Below are positions 26,981 to 35,932 of a stretch of 64,000 nucleotides of DNA, in pieces. The notes under the pieces were generated by a model. That model saw only the letters and a list, made by a program, of their open reading frames with translations. It was not told where the DNA came from and did not search any database. Positions within the stretch are counted from its first letter, which is position 1; each line of letters opens with the position of its first letter. The position numbers were made by a program, and so were the translations under genes. This stretch comes from Desulforamulus reducens MI-1 (GTDB taxonomy: Bacteria; Bacillota; Desulfotomaculia; Desulfotomaculales; Desulfotomaculaceae), in assembly GCF_000016165.1 (NCBI RefSeq), contig NC_009253.1, positions 496,001 to 560,000 of the forward strand, in the 5' to 3' direction.

Positions 26981-28072
26981 ATGGAACCTTACAAGATGTT
27001 GATATATCTCTTAGTGGGCCTTATCTTAGAGAGTACATTAGGTTTAACCCCTGCCCAGGCTAATACTGGTGAGGTATTAAAGCAGCACCAACAATTAAAG
27101 CAGAGGGAGCAGCAGATTGTTGCAGAATTGCTTCAAATGGAATTGCATGTAGACAGGGTTAATCAAAATATGCAACTCGTACAATTACGTTTAGCCAAAA
27201 TTCAAAAAACCATTCCACATGCCCACAATCAACTTGTACAGTCAAAGAAAAAGTTAAAATACAGTCGGCAAAAATTGAATATATGGCTGAGACATTTATA
27301 CATGGAAGGGCGAACTAATTATTTAATTATTTTGTTTGGAGCGGAAAACCTGGGAGATTTTTTTAACAGATTAGCTATGGTCGGAATGCTGGTATCCCGT
27401 GGGATTGGGGACTACCAAAGGACCTACGAAGCCATGGGTGAGGTAAAAAAAAAGACAGAGGAGCTTACCAAGCTTGAACAACAATTGGTCAGCCAACAAA
27501 ATGAACTGACCAAGGACCAGAAAAAGATAATATCCCTCCAAATGGCAAAGAAGCAGTTCCTGGAAGTAACTCGGCAGGAAATGGGGCAACAACAGGATAA
27601 AATATTACAGGTAGTGGAGGGGGTACATAGATCATTAAAACCCTTAGAGACGATATTGGCTCGTTTTAAGGACGCTTCATGGGAGCAGTATAGGCCGGAT
27701 CATCTTGAGTGGCTTGGCACCCATGTGAAGGCTGAGTACAGCCAGAATACCTTCTCAAAAGTCCTTTTTAGTGGAGCGGGCCTAAAGATACCTGCAGCAG
27801 TTACCCTAAGGAACCAGAGTCTTATAATCAAAGGAGTGAATGAAGAGCATCTCCCCTTTACTATAGCTGGGGAACTGAGGGTGAACGGAAATAATGTATG
27901 TTATTGGTTATCTTCGATCCAAATTGGGGATGTGTTGTTAGATGAAGAATTGGTGAAAAAGATTGCTGGTGAAAACGGCTTGGTATACCCATTAGATATT
28001 TTGAGGGGTTGGCGGTTAAAGGACATACAAATTTTTGATGGAAAAGCTGTCTTTGAGCTTGTCCCTGCGTAG
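26981..28072 (+). CDS. secreted coiled-coil protein, CwlO/PcsB-like N-terminal region
   Basis: The 363-residue protein has a signal peptide (MEPYKMLIYLLVGLILESTL, AQA cleavage near residue 23), then a long Gln/Lys-rich coiled coil (about 30-210) with the segment LNIWLRHLYMEGRTNYLIILFGAENLGDFFNRL typical of the CwlO/PcsB/EnvC coiled-coil family. There is no peptidase domain at the end; the C-terminal half is unrecognised and beta-rich. A role at the cell wall is inferred. ATG 26981 is 9 bases after GGAG. Confidence 0.7.
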   Translation: MEPYKMLIYLLVGLILESTLGLTPAQANTGEVLKQHQQLKQREQQIVAELLQMELHVDRVNQNMQLVQLRLAKIQKTIPHAHNQLVQSKKKLKYSRQKLNIWLRHLYMEGRTNYLIILFGAENLGDFFNRLAMVGMLVSRGIGDYQRTYEAMGEVKKKTEELTKLEQQLVSQQNELTKDQKKIISLQMAKKQFLEVTRQEMGQQQDKILQVVEGVHRSLKPLETILARFKDASWEQYRPDHLEWLGTHVKAEYSQNTFSKVLFSGAGLKIPAAVTLRNQSLIIKGVNEEHLPFTIAGELRVNGNNVCYWLSSIQIGDVLLDEELVKKIAGENGLVYPLDILRGWRLKDIQIFDGKAVFELVPA

Positions 28073-28073
28073 G

Positions 28074-28102
28074 ACAGCCCTGCTTTTGCAGGGCTGGTTT
28101 TC
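28074..28102 (+). terminator. terminator of the coiled-coil protein gene
   Basis: CAGCCCTGC/GCAGGGCTG stem with a TTTT loop, then GTTTTC. Confidence 0.85.
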
Positions 28103-28106
28103 AATA

Positions 28107-28349
28107 TTATGATATTTTTTGAATTGGATCTACAGTTACTTTACGGCGGGAAGATTGTTCATCGGCATAATCACTGGCAATCAGGTATATATTTACCCAG
28201 AGATCGTGTTCATTTGATTTTCCATCTAATTCCTTTGCTACGTCTTTAAATTTTTTTTCCACTCTGTCTTTAAATCCAGAGAATTCTGCTAACATATCCA
28301 CTACATCCCGTTGATTATAGGCCGCCCCTTCTTTTAGAATCTTTGCCAA
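28107..28349 (-). CDS. hypothetical protein, 80 aa
   Basis: I do not recognise this small charged helical protein. TTG 28349 is 9 bases after AGGGGG and is preferred over the upstream ATG 28388, which has no ribosome site. Confidence 0.6.
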   Translation of the reverse strand: MAKILKEGAAYNQRDVVDMLAEFSGFKDRVEKKFKDVAKELDGKSNEHDLWVNIYLIASDYADEQSSRRKVTVDPIQKIS

Positions 28350-28459
28350 AATTAACACCCCCTGTAAAAATTTCCCTAATTTGTACAATTATTATACTTC
28401 TCACGGGTTCTTTCTGTTAAGGGGTATAAAATGTCTAATATTTCTATTATTTGTATAAG

Positions 28460-28489
28460 AATCAAATAGGGTCCTTTATTAGGACCCTA
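28460..28489 (-). terminator. terminator of the Gln-rich protein gene
   Basis: TAGGGTCCT/AGGACCCTA perfect 9-bp stem with a 5-base loop; the minus strand continues TTTGATTCTT. Confidence 0.75.
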
Positions 28490-28508
28490 CTAAGAGATGA
28501 TTAACTCA

Positions 28509-29204
28509 TTATTGATTGTATTGACTAAATTGTTGTCCGAACTGGGTTTTACCAGACATACCTATCTGTCCACTCAAATAGTTGGATTGGGCTGGACTTA
28601 ATCCATAGGATCCCAGGTTTTGCATACCTTGACTGGCTTGTTGGCTGCTTAAATTATATTGAGTGTAGGGTTGAATTTGTTGTGTGCTTTGTTTGTATTG
28701 TTGTCCATATTGTTGTTGGGGCTGATTGTATTGAGTGTAGGGTTGAATTTGTTGTGTGCTTTGGCTGTATTGCTGCCCATATTGTCGTTGGGGCTGATTA
28801 TATTGGGTATAAGATTGACCCTGTTGGTTTTGACCATACTGCTGATCAAAGCTGGTATATTGACCCAAATTGTTAACAGGGTTTAGGGTCTGAGGGTTGG
28901 CAGAGGCACTGATAAAGCTGGATTGTCCTTGATTGGTGTACTGGGACATGTTATTCTGTTGAGCCTGCTGAGAAAGCTGCTGAGATGCACTGCTAATTTG
29001 GGCCAGATCCTGGTTCATATGCTGCAGGGTTTGGCTAAGACGCTGCAACTGCTGGGTAGCACTGGATTCATGTTGAGATAGTTGTTGGAGTTTTTGGGAA
29101 TTCTGCTGTTCCGATTGCTGCATTTGATTGCACATTTGCTCAATTTGGCTTATGTCGTTGCGCAGATGGTTAATACGATCTTGAAGCTGCTGCATGTTTT
29201 GCAT
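28509..29204 (-). CDS. Gln-rich repeat protein, 231 aa
   Basis: The first 90 residues are a Gln-rich coiled coil (heptads such as LQQLSQHESSATQQLQRLSQ). The rest is a low-complexity Q/Y/N/S/G region with tandem copies of a unit of the type QYNQPQ-QYGQQY-QSTQQIQPYT. The composition is prion-like; a role as an assembly or spore-coat protein is only a guess. AGGAGG precedes the ATG, so the gene appears expressed. Confidence 0.7.
   Translation of the reverse strand: MQNMQQLQDRINHLRNDISQIEQMCNQMQQSEQQNSQKLQQLSQHESSATQQLQRLSQTLQHMNQDLAQISSASQQLSQQAQQNNMSQYTNQGQSSFISASANPQTLNPVNNLGQYTSFDQQYGQNQQGQSYTQYNQPQRQYGQQYSQSTQQIQPYTQYNQPQQQYGQQYKQSTQQIQPYTQYNLSSQQASQGMQNLGSYGLSPAQSNYLSGQIGMSGKTQFGQQFSQYNQ
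28649..28812 (-). repeat. tandem 63-nt-type repeat inside the Gln-rich gene
   Basis: Two near-identical units of about 63 nt and a diverged third encode the QYNQPQ...QPYT repeat. Repeat-number variation by slippage is likely. Confidence 0.65.
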
Positions 29205-29290
29205 GGAATTACCTCCTAAAATATATTAGGCTTAGCCTAATTATATTTTTTTCCATTTAATAAAACATATGCATATTTTTTGTAACTTCT

Positions 29291-29677
29291 TTATTTTTCT
29301 TCAAAAGTTTTACAATTTGTATCTTGACATTCATTGGCATTTTGGCCGCTTACCTGAATTGTCTCAGCTTCACAAAGATTTCCTTTAGCCCAATATTTAC
29401 AGCTTTCTACAATACAAACCACAGCAGGAGTAATTTGTTGACCCTCTCGGAAGGAACCACTGACAAGTCCACCCCAATTGACATTATCCATTGATCCTAG
29501 GTAGCTGGTAATTCCATTCTTTTTATAAAAGGTCTTGCATTCTGTATGGGCATCCTTCTGGGCCATTTTTCCTTCCTCTTCGTACAGGATATCAATATTT
29601 GCCGCAGTACAAAGATTTCCTAGTAGCCAATGTGTGCAGGTGTTTACTTCACAAAGAACCCGTGGACTTTTATGCAT
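29291..29677 (-). CDS. DUF1540 double-domain Cys-rich protein
   Basis: Two copies of the DUF1540 pattern (C-x4-C-x2-W-x2-G-x2-C ... C-x-TF): CEVNTCTHWLLGNLC ... ECKTF and CIVESCKYWAKGNLC ... NCKTF. DUF1540 proteins are small, probably metal-binding, common in spore formers and of unknown role. GAGGTG precedes the ATG. Confidence 0.85.
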   Translation of the reverse strand: MHKSPRVLCEVNTCTHWLLGNLCTAANIDILYEEEGKMAQKDAHTECKTFYKKNGITSYLGSMDNVNWGGLVSGSFREGQQITPAVVCIVESCKYWAKGNLCEAETIQVSGQNANECQDTNCKTFEEK

Positions 29678-29719
29678 GGAATTTCACCTCGTGTTTTTTA
29701 ATGTAGTCTGCCCAAATTA

Positions 29720-31291
29720 TTACTGAATATAAGCCTTGGCAAAGAGAGGAATACCAAAGGGGTTTAATTTCAAGTTTTGAATATTTTTGGTAAGAGCAAT
29801 TTTATCTTGACCATAGTTTAGAAAGACCATGGGAGTATCCTGAAGCATAATCTGCTGGGCATGATAATATAACCTTTTTCGTATTTTTTCATCTTGTTCT
29901 CTTTGTGCGGCACTGATTAAACGATCTACTTCACTGTTTTTATAATGGGTGAGGTTTGTTTTAGTAATTTCATCCGATGCCAGTAGTGTATAAAGAAAAT
30001 TATCCGGGTCTAAGTTATCGCTGACCCAGCCAAATAAAAAAGCATCTCCTTCCTGTTTGCGCAGGGCCGATTTAAATTCATGCCAGGGATAAACCTTTAC
30101 ATTGACCCGAATACCAGCTTTAGCCAACTGCTTTTTGATGGTCGTAGCTAATTCAGTTCCACCTAAAGGGTTGTAGGGACGGGGTGTGTTATAAGTGATT
30201 AATGTTATATCCAATCCCTCTGTATAACCATATTGACTTAACAGGGCTTTTGCTTTTTCCGGACCGCCAAAATAAGGCCGTAAATTTTTGTTATAACCAA
30301 GTATTTCTGGTGGCAGAATGCTATTGGCAGCCAGTGATTGATCGCCAAAGATGTTCTTTGTCAACTCCCGGGTATCTATGGCCATGCAAAGGGCCCTACG
30401 GACCTTATCGTTGTTAAAAGGGGGCCGATTGTTAAACATTCCCAAATAACTGAGAGATGCTGACGATTGGCTGGTTGTTATAACATTTTGTGCCTTTATG
30501 GTATCCCCGGGTAGACCGGAAACATCAGCCATTTCCACAGTTCCTTTATTAAGCGATGCTAGTCTCTGCTGGGGGGACTGGGGAAGAAAGGATAAGGATT
30601 TAATAAAGGGCTTTTTATCCCAATATTTTTCATTGGCTAAAAGTATAGGAGCACCGTTACGCCAATCTGCCAGATAAAAGGGGCCCGTACCTGCCAGGAG
30701 CATTTTGTCATTGCCCAGATTCTTAAGGGAAGAGGGGCTTATAATGGGTGCCGCCCAAGGCATGGCAAGATTTCTTAAAAAGGGTGAATAAGGTGTTGTC
30801 AACAAAAAATTTATGGTATAATTATCAATCACTTCAATTTTTTTCAACATACCAAAGGTAAAACTGCCATAGGACATGGTGTCTTTTTTTTGTGGAGGCA
30901 GTTGCCGCTCAATACTTATTTTCACAGCCTGTGCATTAAAAGGCGTACCGTCGTGGAAAGTAACATTTTTCCTTAAATGAAAAACCCAACTGCAGCCATC
31001 TTTAGAAAGTTCCCAATGGGTAGCCAGACAAGGTTCTATTTCAGAGGTTCCTGATTGATAACGGACAAGTCCTTCGAAGATATTTGACAAAACCTTAGCT
31101 TCAGACATATTATTTGCTTCAGCAGGATCTAGACTTTTTAATGGTTCTGCAAGGGCATAGGTTATATCAATTTGTTGAGGAATTTCTTTTTTAAAAAAGG
31201 TGGGACTAGCCCCTTTATCATAGTTTACAACAACTGAAAAAAAGCTTAAGAATAGAAACAGAAAGGCCAATTGGAATAATTTGTTTTTCAT
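29720..31291 (-). CDS. family 5 extracellular solute-binding protein (OppA/DppA type)
   Basis: The 523-residue protein has an N-terminal hydrophobic signal (no lipobox Cys) and the SBP-5 features LDPAEANNMSEAKVLSNIFEGLVRY, WVFHLRKNVTFHDGTPFNAQAV and the late KIALTKNIQNLKLNPFG. It would bind peptides or nickel-type ligands for an ABC importer, but no permease genes are adjacent. It shares an upstream sequence motif with the gene at 37866. Confidence 0.85.
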   Translation of the reverse strand: MKNKLFQLAFLFLFLSFFSVVVNYDKGASPTFFKKEIPQQIDITYALAEPLKSLDPAEANNMSEAKVLSNIFEGLVRYQSGTSEIEPCLATHWELSKDGCSWVFHLRKNVTFHDGTPFNAQAVKISIERQLPPQKKDTMSYGSFTFGMLKKIEVIDNYTINFLLTTPYSPFLRNLAMPWAAPIISPSSLKNLGNDKMLLAGTGPFYLADWRNGAPILLANEKYWDKKPFIKSLSFLPQSPQQRLASLNKGTVEMADVSGLPGDTIKAQNVITTSQSSASLSYLGMFNNRPPFNNDKVRRALCMAIDTRELTKNIFGDQSLAANSILPPEILGYNKNLRPYFGGPEKAKALLSQYGYTEGLDITLITYNTPRPYNPLGGTELATTIKKQLAKAGIRVNVKVYPWHEFKSALRKQEGDAFLFGWVSDNLDPDNFLYTLLASDEITKTNLTHYKNSEVDRLISAAQREQDEKIRKRLYYHAQQIMLQDTPMVFLNYGQDKIALTKNIQNLKLNPFGIPLFAKAYIQ

Positions 31292-31334
31292 TTTTCAACC
31301 CCCGTCAACAAGGTTTTACAGATGTATAATTCTT

Positions 31335-31362
31335 CCCTTAAATGTAAAATCCTTCCAGTTAG
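31335..31362 (-). promoter_or_regulatory. conserved leader motif, copy 1
   Basis: On the minus strand TAACTGGAAGGATTTTACAT, followed by TT, about 50 bases before the SBP start. Nearly the same 22 bases occur at about 38529-38550 upstream of the 208-aa gene. Confidence 0.4.
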
Positions 31363-31420
31363 GCAAGAAACTATGAGCTATAATCTTTAAAAAGATAAAT
31401 TTAAACAGAGGAGCAAAAAG

Positions 31421-32275
31421 ATGACTATTAAATTTGGTTCTGCAGGAGCACCGGATTCTTTTTATGCCCAGGGACATAAAAGTTCTCTGCAAATGCCAGA
31501 ATGGTTGGCCCAGAGGGGGCTGGACGCCTATGAGTACCAGTGCAGCCGCGGGGTCAAAATAAAAGAGCCCATGGCTAGAGAACTGGGGGAAAAAGCCAGG
31601 CAGTTTGGGGTTGCCCTTTCTATACATGCACCCTACTATATCAATCTGAGTACTGAAGAGTCGGATAAGAAAATAAAGACAAAGGGATACATACTGGATT
31701 CTCTGCGGGTGGCAAGGTGGATGGAGGCCAAAACTGTGGTTTTTCATCCCGGGGGTGGGCCAGGTACCAACCGGGGAGAAACCTTTAACCGTTCAAAGAT
31801 TTTGTTCCGAGAAATATTACAAGAGATTGCCGCTGAAGGGTTACAGGATATTTTATTGGCTCCAGAAACCATGGGAAAAATTAATCAAATGGGTTCCCTG
31901 GAGGAGGTTCTGGAATTATGCTCCCTGGGGGAACAGGTGGTACCTTGTATTGACTTCGGACATTTAAATGCGGTTTCCCAGGGTAGCCTAAAAACCAAAG
32001 ATGATTATGCCAAGATATTGGATATTATTGAAAATCAGTTGGGTAAAGAAGTGGTGAAACATCTGCATGTCCATTTTAGTATTATTGAGTTTACCAAAGC
32101 AGGGGAGAAGAAGCACTGGACCCTCCGGGAAAGCCACCTTTACGGTCCAGACTTTGCACCTCTGGCGGAATTGATTGTGGAACGTCAAATGGAGCCGGTG
32201 ATTATTTGTGAATCCGCCGGAACCCAAGCAGAGGATGCCTTGATCTTTAAGAGTATGGTGAAAAAATACAAATAA
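31421..32275 (+). CDS. endonuclease IV-type (AP endonuclease family 2) TIM-barrel protein
   Basis: The 284-residue protein has the three-zinc Nfo fold: SIHAPYYINL, VVFHPGGG, LLAPETMGK, CIDFGHLNA, HLHVHFS and VIICES. Endonuclease IV cuts abasic DNA. Compared with E. coli Nfo several loops differ, so it belongs to the broader xylose-isomerase-like/AP endonuclease group. AGGAG precedes the ATG. Confidence 0.82.
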   Translation: MTIKFGSAGAPDSFYAQGHKSSLQMPEWLAQRGLDAYEYQCSRGVKIKEPMARELGEKARQFGVALSIHAPYYINLSTEESDKKIKTKGYILDSLRVARWMEAKTVVFHPGGGPGTNRGETFNRSKILFREILQEIAAEGLQDILLAPETMGKINQMGSLEEVLELCSLGEQVVPCIDFGHLNAVSQGSLKTKDDYAKILDIIENQLGKEVVKHLHVHFSIIEFTKAGEKKHWTLRESHLYGPDFAPLAELIVERQMEPVIICESAGTQAEDALIFKSMVKKYK

Positions 32276-32286
32276 TATATTAATAA

Positions 32287-32316
32287 AGAAGGCTTGCCGT
32301 CAGGGCAAGCCTTTCA
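32287..32316. terminator. bidirectional terminator
   Basis: AGGCTTGCC/GGCAAGCCT stem with a short loop and CTTTC tail, between convergent genes. Confidence 0.75.
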
Positions 32317-32321
32317 AACCT

Positions 32322-32801
32322 TTAGTGGATTTCCACGTGATCTCCGCCGGATTCCTTTAAAGCCTGGGCGGCCCTTTCGGCCTTATCATCAGCGGATTTA
32401 ACAGTTACCAACATTTTACCCTCACGGATACGGTTCTCAAACTCCTCACCCTTTGCCGCCGGAATACCATAGTCGGCCAATCCGCCAGCAACGCCACCAG
32501 TGGCAGCGCCGGATAACATTGCAGCGATCGGTCCTGCGGCGATCAAAGGTCCAAATCCGGGAATGGCTAAGGCACCGGCACCCAAGGCTAGGCCTGCCAA
32601 ACCACCTATGGTGGCACCACTTACAGCACCGTCGGCTACACCGTCTCCACCGGTGAAGTTAGTAGTCATGGGGCCCTCTTGGCCCTTTTCTTCGCCCTTT
32701 GCTACCATGGAGATTTCTTTGTCAAAACCAATACGGCGTAATTCACTAATGGCTCGTTCTGCCTGTCCCTGGGAGGAGAAAAAACCTGTAATTGTCTTCA
32801 T
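32322..32801 (-). CDS. general stress protein 17M (YflT)-like protein
   Basis: This 159-residue protein has an N-terminal TGFFSSQGQAERAISELRRIGF domain, a central Gly/Ala-rich hydrophobic hairpin and a C-terminal beta-alpha unit (MLVTVKSADDKAERAAQAL). This is the layout of the YflT/GsP17M family seen in general stress regulons. The ATG follows GGGGGTAG. Confidence 0.78.
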   Translation of the reverse strand: MKTITGFFSSQGQAERAISELRRIGFDKEISMVAKGEEKGQEGPMTTNFTGGDGVADGAVSGATIGGLAGLALGAGALAIPGFGPLIAAGPIAAMLSGAATGGVAGGLADYGIPAAKGEEFENRIREGKMLVTVKSADDKAERAAQALKESGGDHVEIH

Positions 32802-33012
32802 GTAGCTACCCCCTTCAATTTTAAATGGTCGTTCAAAAATTAGGTTACCCTACTTTATAAGAGTCATTCATGACAAAAATAATTGTTGTTTCATTTAATT
32901 CTTTGCTTTGGAAAAAAGAAGTTTATTTTTAACTACTGTTTGGTATAATATGTTTTGTTGTTAGGGAGAATGATGGAAAAGCAAGATAAAAGAAAAGAAA
33001 GGAGAACTAAGA

Positions 33013-33474
33013 ATGCTACCGACTCCTAAGAAATATTTTGTTACCGCTGCTTCATCCGAAGGAAAAAGTAAACTTACGGCATTTGACAATGCACTACTAA
33101 AAGCACGCATCGGCAATGTAAATCTCTTACGAGTGTCCAGCATTCTGCCACCGGGCTGTCAAGAGGACCCCGGCATGGTATTGCCTCCTGGTTCTCTAGT
33201 TCCAACTGCCTACGGATACATTGTCAGTAATGTACCAGGTGAGATTATTTCTGCCTGTGTGGGAGTGGGTATTAATTCCAATGATTCCTTCGGAGTTATT
33301 ATGGAATTCTCGGGTAAATGCAGTAAGGAAGAGGCCGAACAAAACATCACCAATATGGTGAAGGAAGCATTTGAAACCCGAGGGATGGAACTAAAAGATA
33401 TTAAGATTGCTTCCGCAGAACATAAGGTTGAAAAAATTGGTTGTGCCCTGGCAGCAGTTCCCCTTTGGTATTAG
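33013..33474 (+). CDS. pdaD: pyruvoyl-dependent arginine decarboxylase
   Basis: It converts arginine to agmatine. The proenzyme cleaves itself at the Ser-Ser bond in [11 protein letters not shown] (about residues 42-46), which turns the second Ser into the pyruvoyl cofactor; the motif is intact. Length (153 aa) and the C-terminal [12 protein letters not shown] are normal. It is first in a polyamine operon with spermidine synthase (19-base gap) and agmatinase. GGAG precedes the ATG. Confidence 0.93.
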   Translation: MLPTPKKYFVTAASSEGKSKLTAFDNALLKARIGNVNLLRVSSILPPGCQEDPGMVLPPGSLVPTAYGYIVSNVPGEIISACVGVGINSNDSFGVIMEFSGKCSKEEAEQNITNMVKEAFETRGMELKDIKIASAEHKVEKIGCALAAVPLWY

Positions 33475-33493
33475 TATTAAGGAGGTCTGTGAA

Positions 33494-34327
33494 ATGGAAT
33501 TATGGTACTCAGAAAGAGGAATAGTCCCCGGATTAGCACTAAGTGTTGAAGTAAGCAAAGTGTTGCACGAAGAGCAAACAGATTTTCAGCATTTGGCAGT
33601 TGTGGATACACCCCTTTGTGGTCGTATGCTCTGGTTGGACAACATTATTATGACGAGTATTAAGGATGAATTTATTTATCATGAAATGATTAGCCACGTG
33701 GCTTTAAATACTCATGAAAACCCCAAGAAGGTATTAGTTATCGGTGGTGGCGACGGTGGCGCCATTCGTGAAATTATTAAGCACCCCAGTGTTGAGAAGG
33801 CTGTGTTGGTGGAGATCGACCGTAGAGTAGTGGAAGTCTCTAAAGAATATCTGCCGGAGATTGCCTGTGCACTGGATGATCCGAAAGTAGAAGTTCACTG
33901 CGTGGATGGTATCCAGTATGTAAGGGATCACAAAAATGAATTTGATGTTATTCTTGTGGACTCCACCGATCCTATCGGTCCTGCTGTTGGTTTATTTGAA
34001 GGCAGCTTCTATAAGAATTGTTATGACGCATTAAAGGAAGATGGTATCTTTGTTGCTCAAACCGAATCTCCCTATTATAATGAGGAATTGATTCCTAAGG
34101 TAAACAAAGATATTCGGTCCCTATATCCTATTACTAACATTTACCTAGCCTATGTGCCTACATATCCCAGTGGCTGCTGGACCTTTACCATGGGTTCCAA
34201 GAAATACGATCCCAAGGCGGTAGATTTTAGTACCAGACCCAGCTACAAAACCCGTTACTATAATCATGATGTGCATAAAGCAGCCTTTGCGCTCCCTAAT
34301 TTTGTACAAGAATTAATTAATAAATAA
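33494..34327 (+). CDS. speE: spermidine synthase
   Basis: It transfers aminopropyl from decarboxylated SAM to putrescine. The 277-residue protein has the [15 protein letters not shown] nucleotide-binding loop, the [16 protein letters not shown] acidic loop, [14 protein letters not shown] with the catalytic Asp, and [14 protein letters not shown] 33494 is 8 bases after AAGGAGG; the frame extends upstream into pdaD but without a start signal. A SAM decarboxylase is needed but not in the window. Confidence 0.95.
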   Translation: MELWYSERGIVPGLALSVEVSKVLHEEQTDFQHLAVVDTPLCGRMLWLDNIIMTSIKDEFIYHEMISHVALNTHENPKKVLVIGGGDGGAIREIIKHPSVEKAVLVEIDRRVVEVSKEYLPEIACALDDPKVEVHCVDGIQYVRDHKNEFDVILVDSTDPIGPAVGLFEGSFYKNCYDALKEDGIFVAQTESPYYNEELIPKVNKDIRSLYPITNIYLAYVPTYPSGCWTFTMGSKKYDPKAVDFSTRPSYKTRYYNHDVHKAAFALPNFVQELINK

Positions 34328-34340
34328 TGGGGGTTTACCA

Positions 34341-35207
34341 ATGTTTGATCTATTAGATCGATGCAGCGGATTCATGGGTTCCTCCCAGGACTACAGTAAT
34401 TCCAGCGTAGTCCTGGTGGGAGCACCAATGGATTTTACTGTCAGTTTTCGACCAGGGACTCGTCAGGGGCCCCAATCAATTCGGCAGGTATCCATTGGGT
34501 TGGAGGAATACAGTGTGATGCTGGATCGCGATTTGGCTGATTATGCCTATTACGATGCTGGCGATGTTGCCATTCCCTTTGGTCATGTACTGGAAAGCTT
34601 AGAACGCATCAGTAAGGTGGTTGGCAATATTGTTCAGGACGATAAATTCCCCCTGGTGCTCGGGGGCGAACACTTAGTCAGCCTGCCAGTGATTGAGCAA
34701 GTGGTTAAGAAACACCCTGGACTTAAGGTACTTCACTTTGATGCCCATGCGGACTTACGCCAGGATTACATGGGTCAAACCCTTTCCCACGCTTCCGTCA
34801 TGCGAAGGGTGACAGATCTGGTGGGCAGCCAGAATATTTACCAGTTTGGCATTCGTTCCGGTACCCGGGAGGAGTTCGACTATGCCCGAGGAAATACCCG
34901 CATGTACCCCGGAAAGGTTCTAGAACCTTTAAAACAGGTGCTGATGGAGCTTAGCGGCCATCCGGTGTATATAACCCTGGACATCGATGTGGTGGACCCT
35001 GCCTATGCCCCGGGAACCGGTACCGCAGAACCAGGTGGTTGTTCGTCCGCAGAAATTCTGGAAGCTATTCATGTTTTGAAGGATTTAAATGTGGTTGGTA
35101 TGGACTTGGTGGAGATCAGCCCAGTTTATGACCATTCTGAAAGAACGGCCTTACTGGGGGCGAAGCTAGTCCGAGAAGCAATCTTAGCCTTTGGCAAACC
35201 TAAGTAA
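34341..35207 (+). CDS. speB: agmatinase
   Basis: It hydrolyses agmatine to putrescine and urea, linking pdaD to speE. The 288-residue ureohydrolase shows the dimanganese motifs GGEHLVSLP, FDAHADLR, and ITLDIDVVDPAYAPGTGTAEPGG. It is 13 bases after speE with AATGGGGGT ahead of the ATG, so the three genes form one operon. Confidence 0.95.
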   Translation: MFDLLDRCSGFMGSSQDYSNSSVVLVGAPMDFTVSFRPGTRQGPQSIRQVSIGLEEYSVMLDRDLADYAYYDAGDVAIPFGHVLESLERISKVVGNIVQDDKFPLVLGGEHLVSLPVIEQVVKKHPGLKVLHFDAHADLRQDYMGQTLSHASVMRRVTDLVGSQNIYQFGIRSGTREEFDYARGNTRMYPGKVLEPLKQVLMELSGHPVYITLDIDVVDPAYAPGTGTAEPGGCSSAEILEAIHVLKDLNVVGMDLVEISPVYDHSERTALLGAKLVREAILAFGKPK

Positions 35208-35250
35208 AAGGGCAGGTTAAAAATTTCTGGTATAAAAATTAAAATAATAT

Positions 35251-35279
35251 TTGACTTCTGAGATCACTTTTTGTATACT
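35251..35279 (+). promoter_or_regulatory. sigma-A promoter of tRNA cluster A
   Basis: TTGACT (35251-35256) and TATACT (35274-35279) with a 17-base spacer, 35 bases before tRNA-Asp. Confidence 0.85.
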
Positions 35280-35314
35280 AATCAATGTCAGTGGGCAAAA
35301 CGCTGGCTGCGATT

Positions 35315-35391
35315 GGAGCTGTGGTGTAGTGGCCTAACATGCCTGCCTGTCACGCAGGAGAACGCGGGTTCGACTCCCGTCAGCTCCGCCA
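35315..35391 (+). tRNA. tRNA-Asp (GTC), cluster A
   Basis: 77-nt cloverleaf with anticodon GTC and encoded CCA; identical to the copy at 38865. Confidence 0.95.
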
Positions 35392-35399
35392 CTTATAAT

Positions 35400-35475
<76 letters not shown>

Positions 35476-35491
35476 TATTAAATTTTGAAGT

Positions 35492-35566
35492 GCGGAAGTG
35501 GCTCAGTGGTAGAGCATCGCCTTGCCAAGGCGAGGGTCGCGGGTTCGAATCCCGTCTTCCGCTCCA
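35492..35566 (+). tRNA. tRNA-Gly (GCC), cluster A
   Basis: 75-nt cloverleaf with anticodon GCC and encoded CCA; identical copies lie at 37543 and 38781. Confidence 0.95.
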
Positions 35567-35578
35567 TTTTCTATATCT

Positions 35579-35652
35579 GGCGGCATGGCCAAGTGGTAAG
35601 GCAGAGGACTGCAAATCCTTTATCCCCAGTTCGAATCTGGGTGCCGCCTCCA
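35579..35652 (+). tRNA. tRNA-Cys (GCA), cluster A
   Basis: 74-nt cloverleaf with anticodon GCA and encoded CCA. The copy at 37630 differs by one substitution in the D arm and one extra T in the variable region. Confidence 0.94.
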
Positions 35653-35654
35653 GT

Positions 35655-35688
35655 AAACTCCTGGGTTTATTAAACTCGGGAGTTTTTT
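35655..35688 (+). terminator. terminator of tRNA cluster A
   Basis: AAACTCC...GGAGTTT stem with an inner GGGTTTA/TAAACT(C) pairing, followed by T6. Confidence 0.8.
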
Positions 35689-35743
35689 GCATTTATATTA
35701 GAAAAATATATCTCTTAGATGATATTGTAATATGCATAATAAA

Positions 35744-35778
35744 AATTAAAGCGTCTCTTTGCGAGGCGCTTTAATCAT
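35744..35778. terminator. hairpin, probable second terminator
   Basis: ATTAAAGCGTCTC pairs with GAGGCGCTTTAAT (one G-T pair) around a 5-base loop. Confidence 0.55.
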
Positions 35779-35862
35779 TTGTAGAATAGACAATTTTATT
35801 ATTACTAGCTTTTTGGGTAATTAGGGGATATATTTTGGTTCTTTCAGCGGGTAAGTAAATAT

Positions 35863-35893
35863 AAATGACACCTGACCAGAGGTGTCATTTTAG
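35863..35893 (-). terminator. terminator of the polyferredoxin gene
   Basis: AAATGACACCT/AGGTGTCATTT stem (35863-35873, 35880-35890); the minus strand continues into AT-rich sequence. Confidence 0.65.
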
Positions 35894-35932
35894 CATGTAG
35901 AAATTATAAAATTTCTTATGCTTTAGGATACC

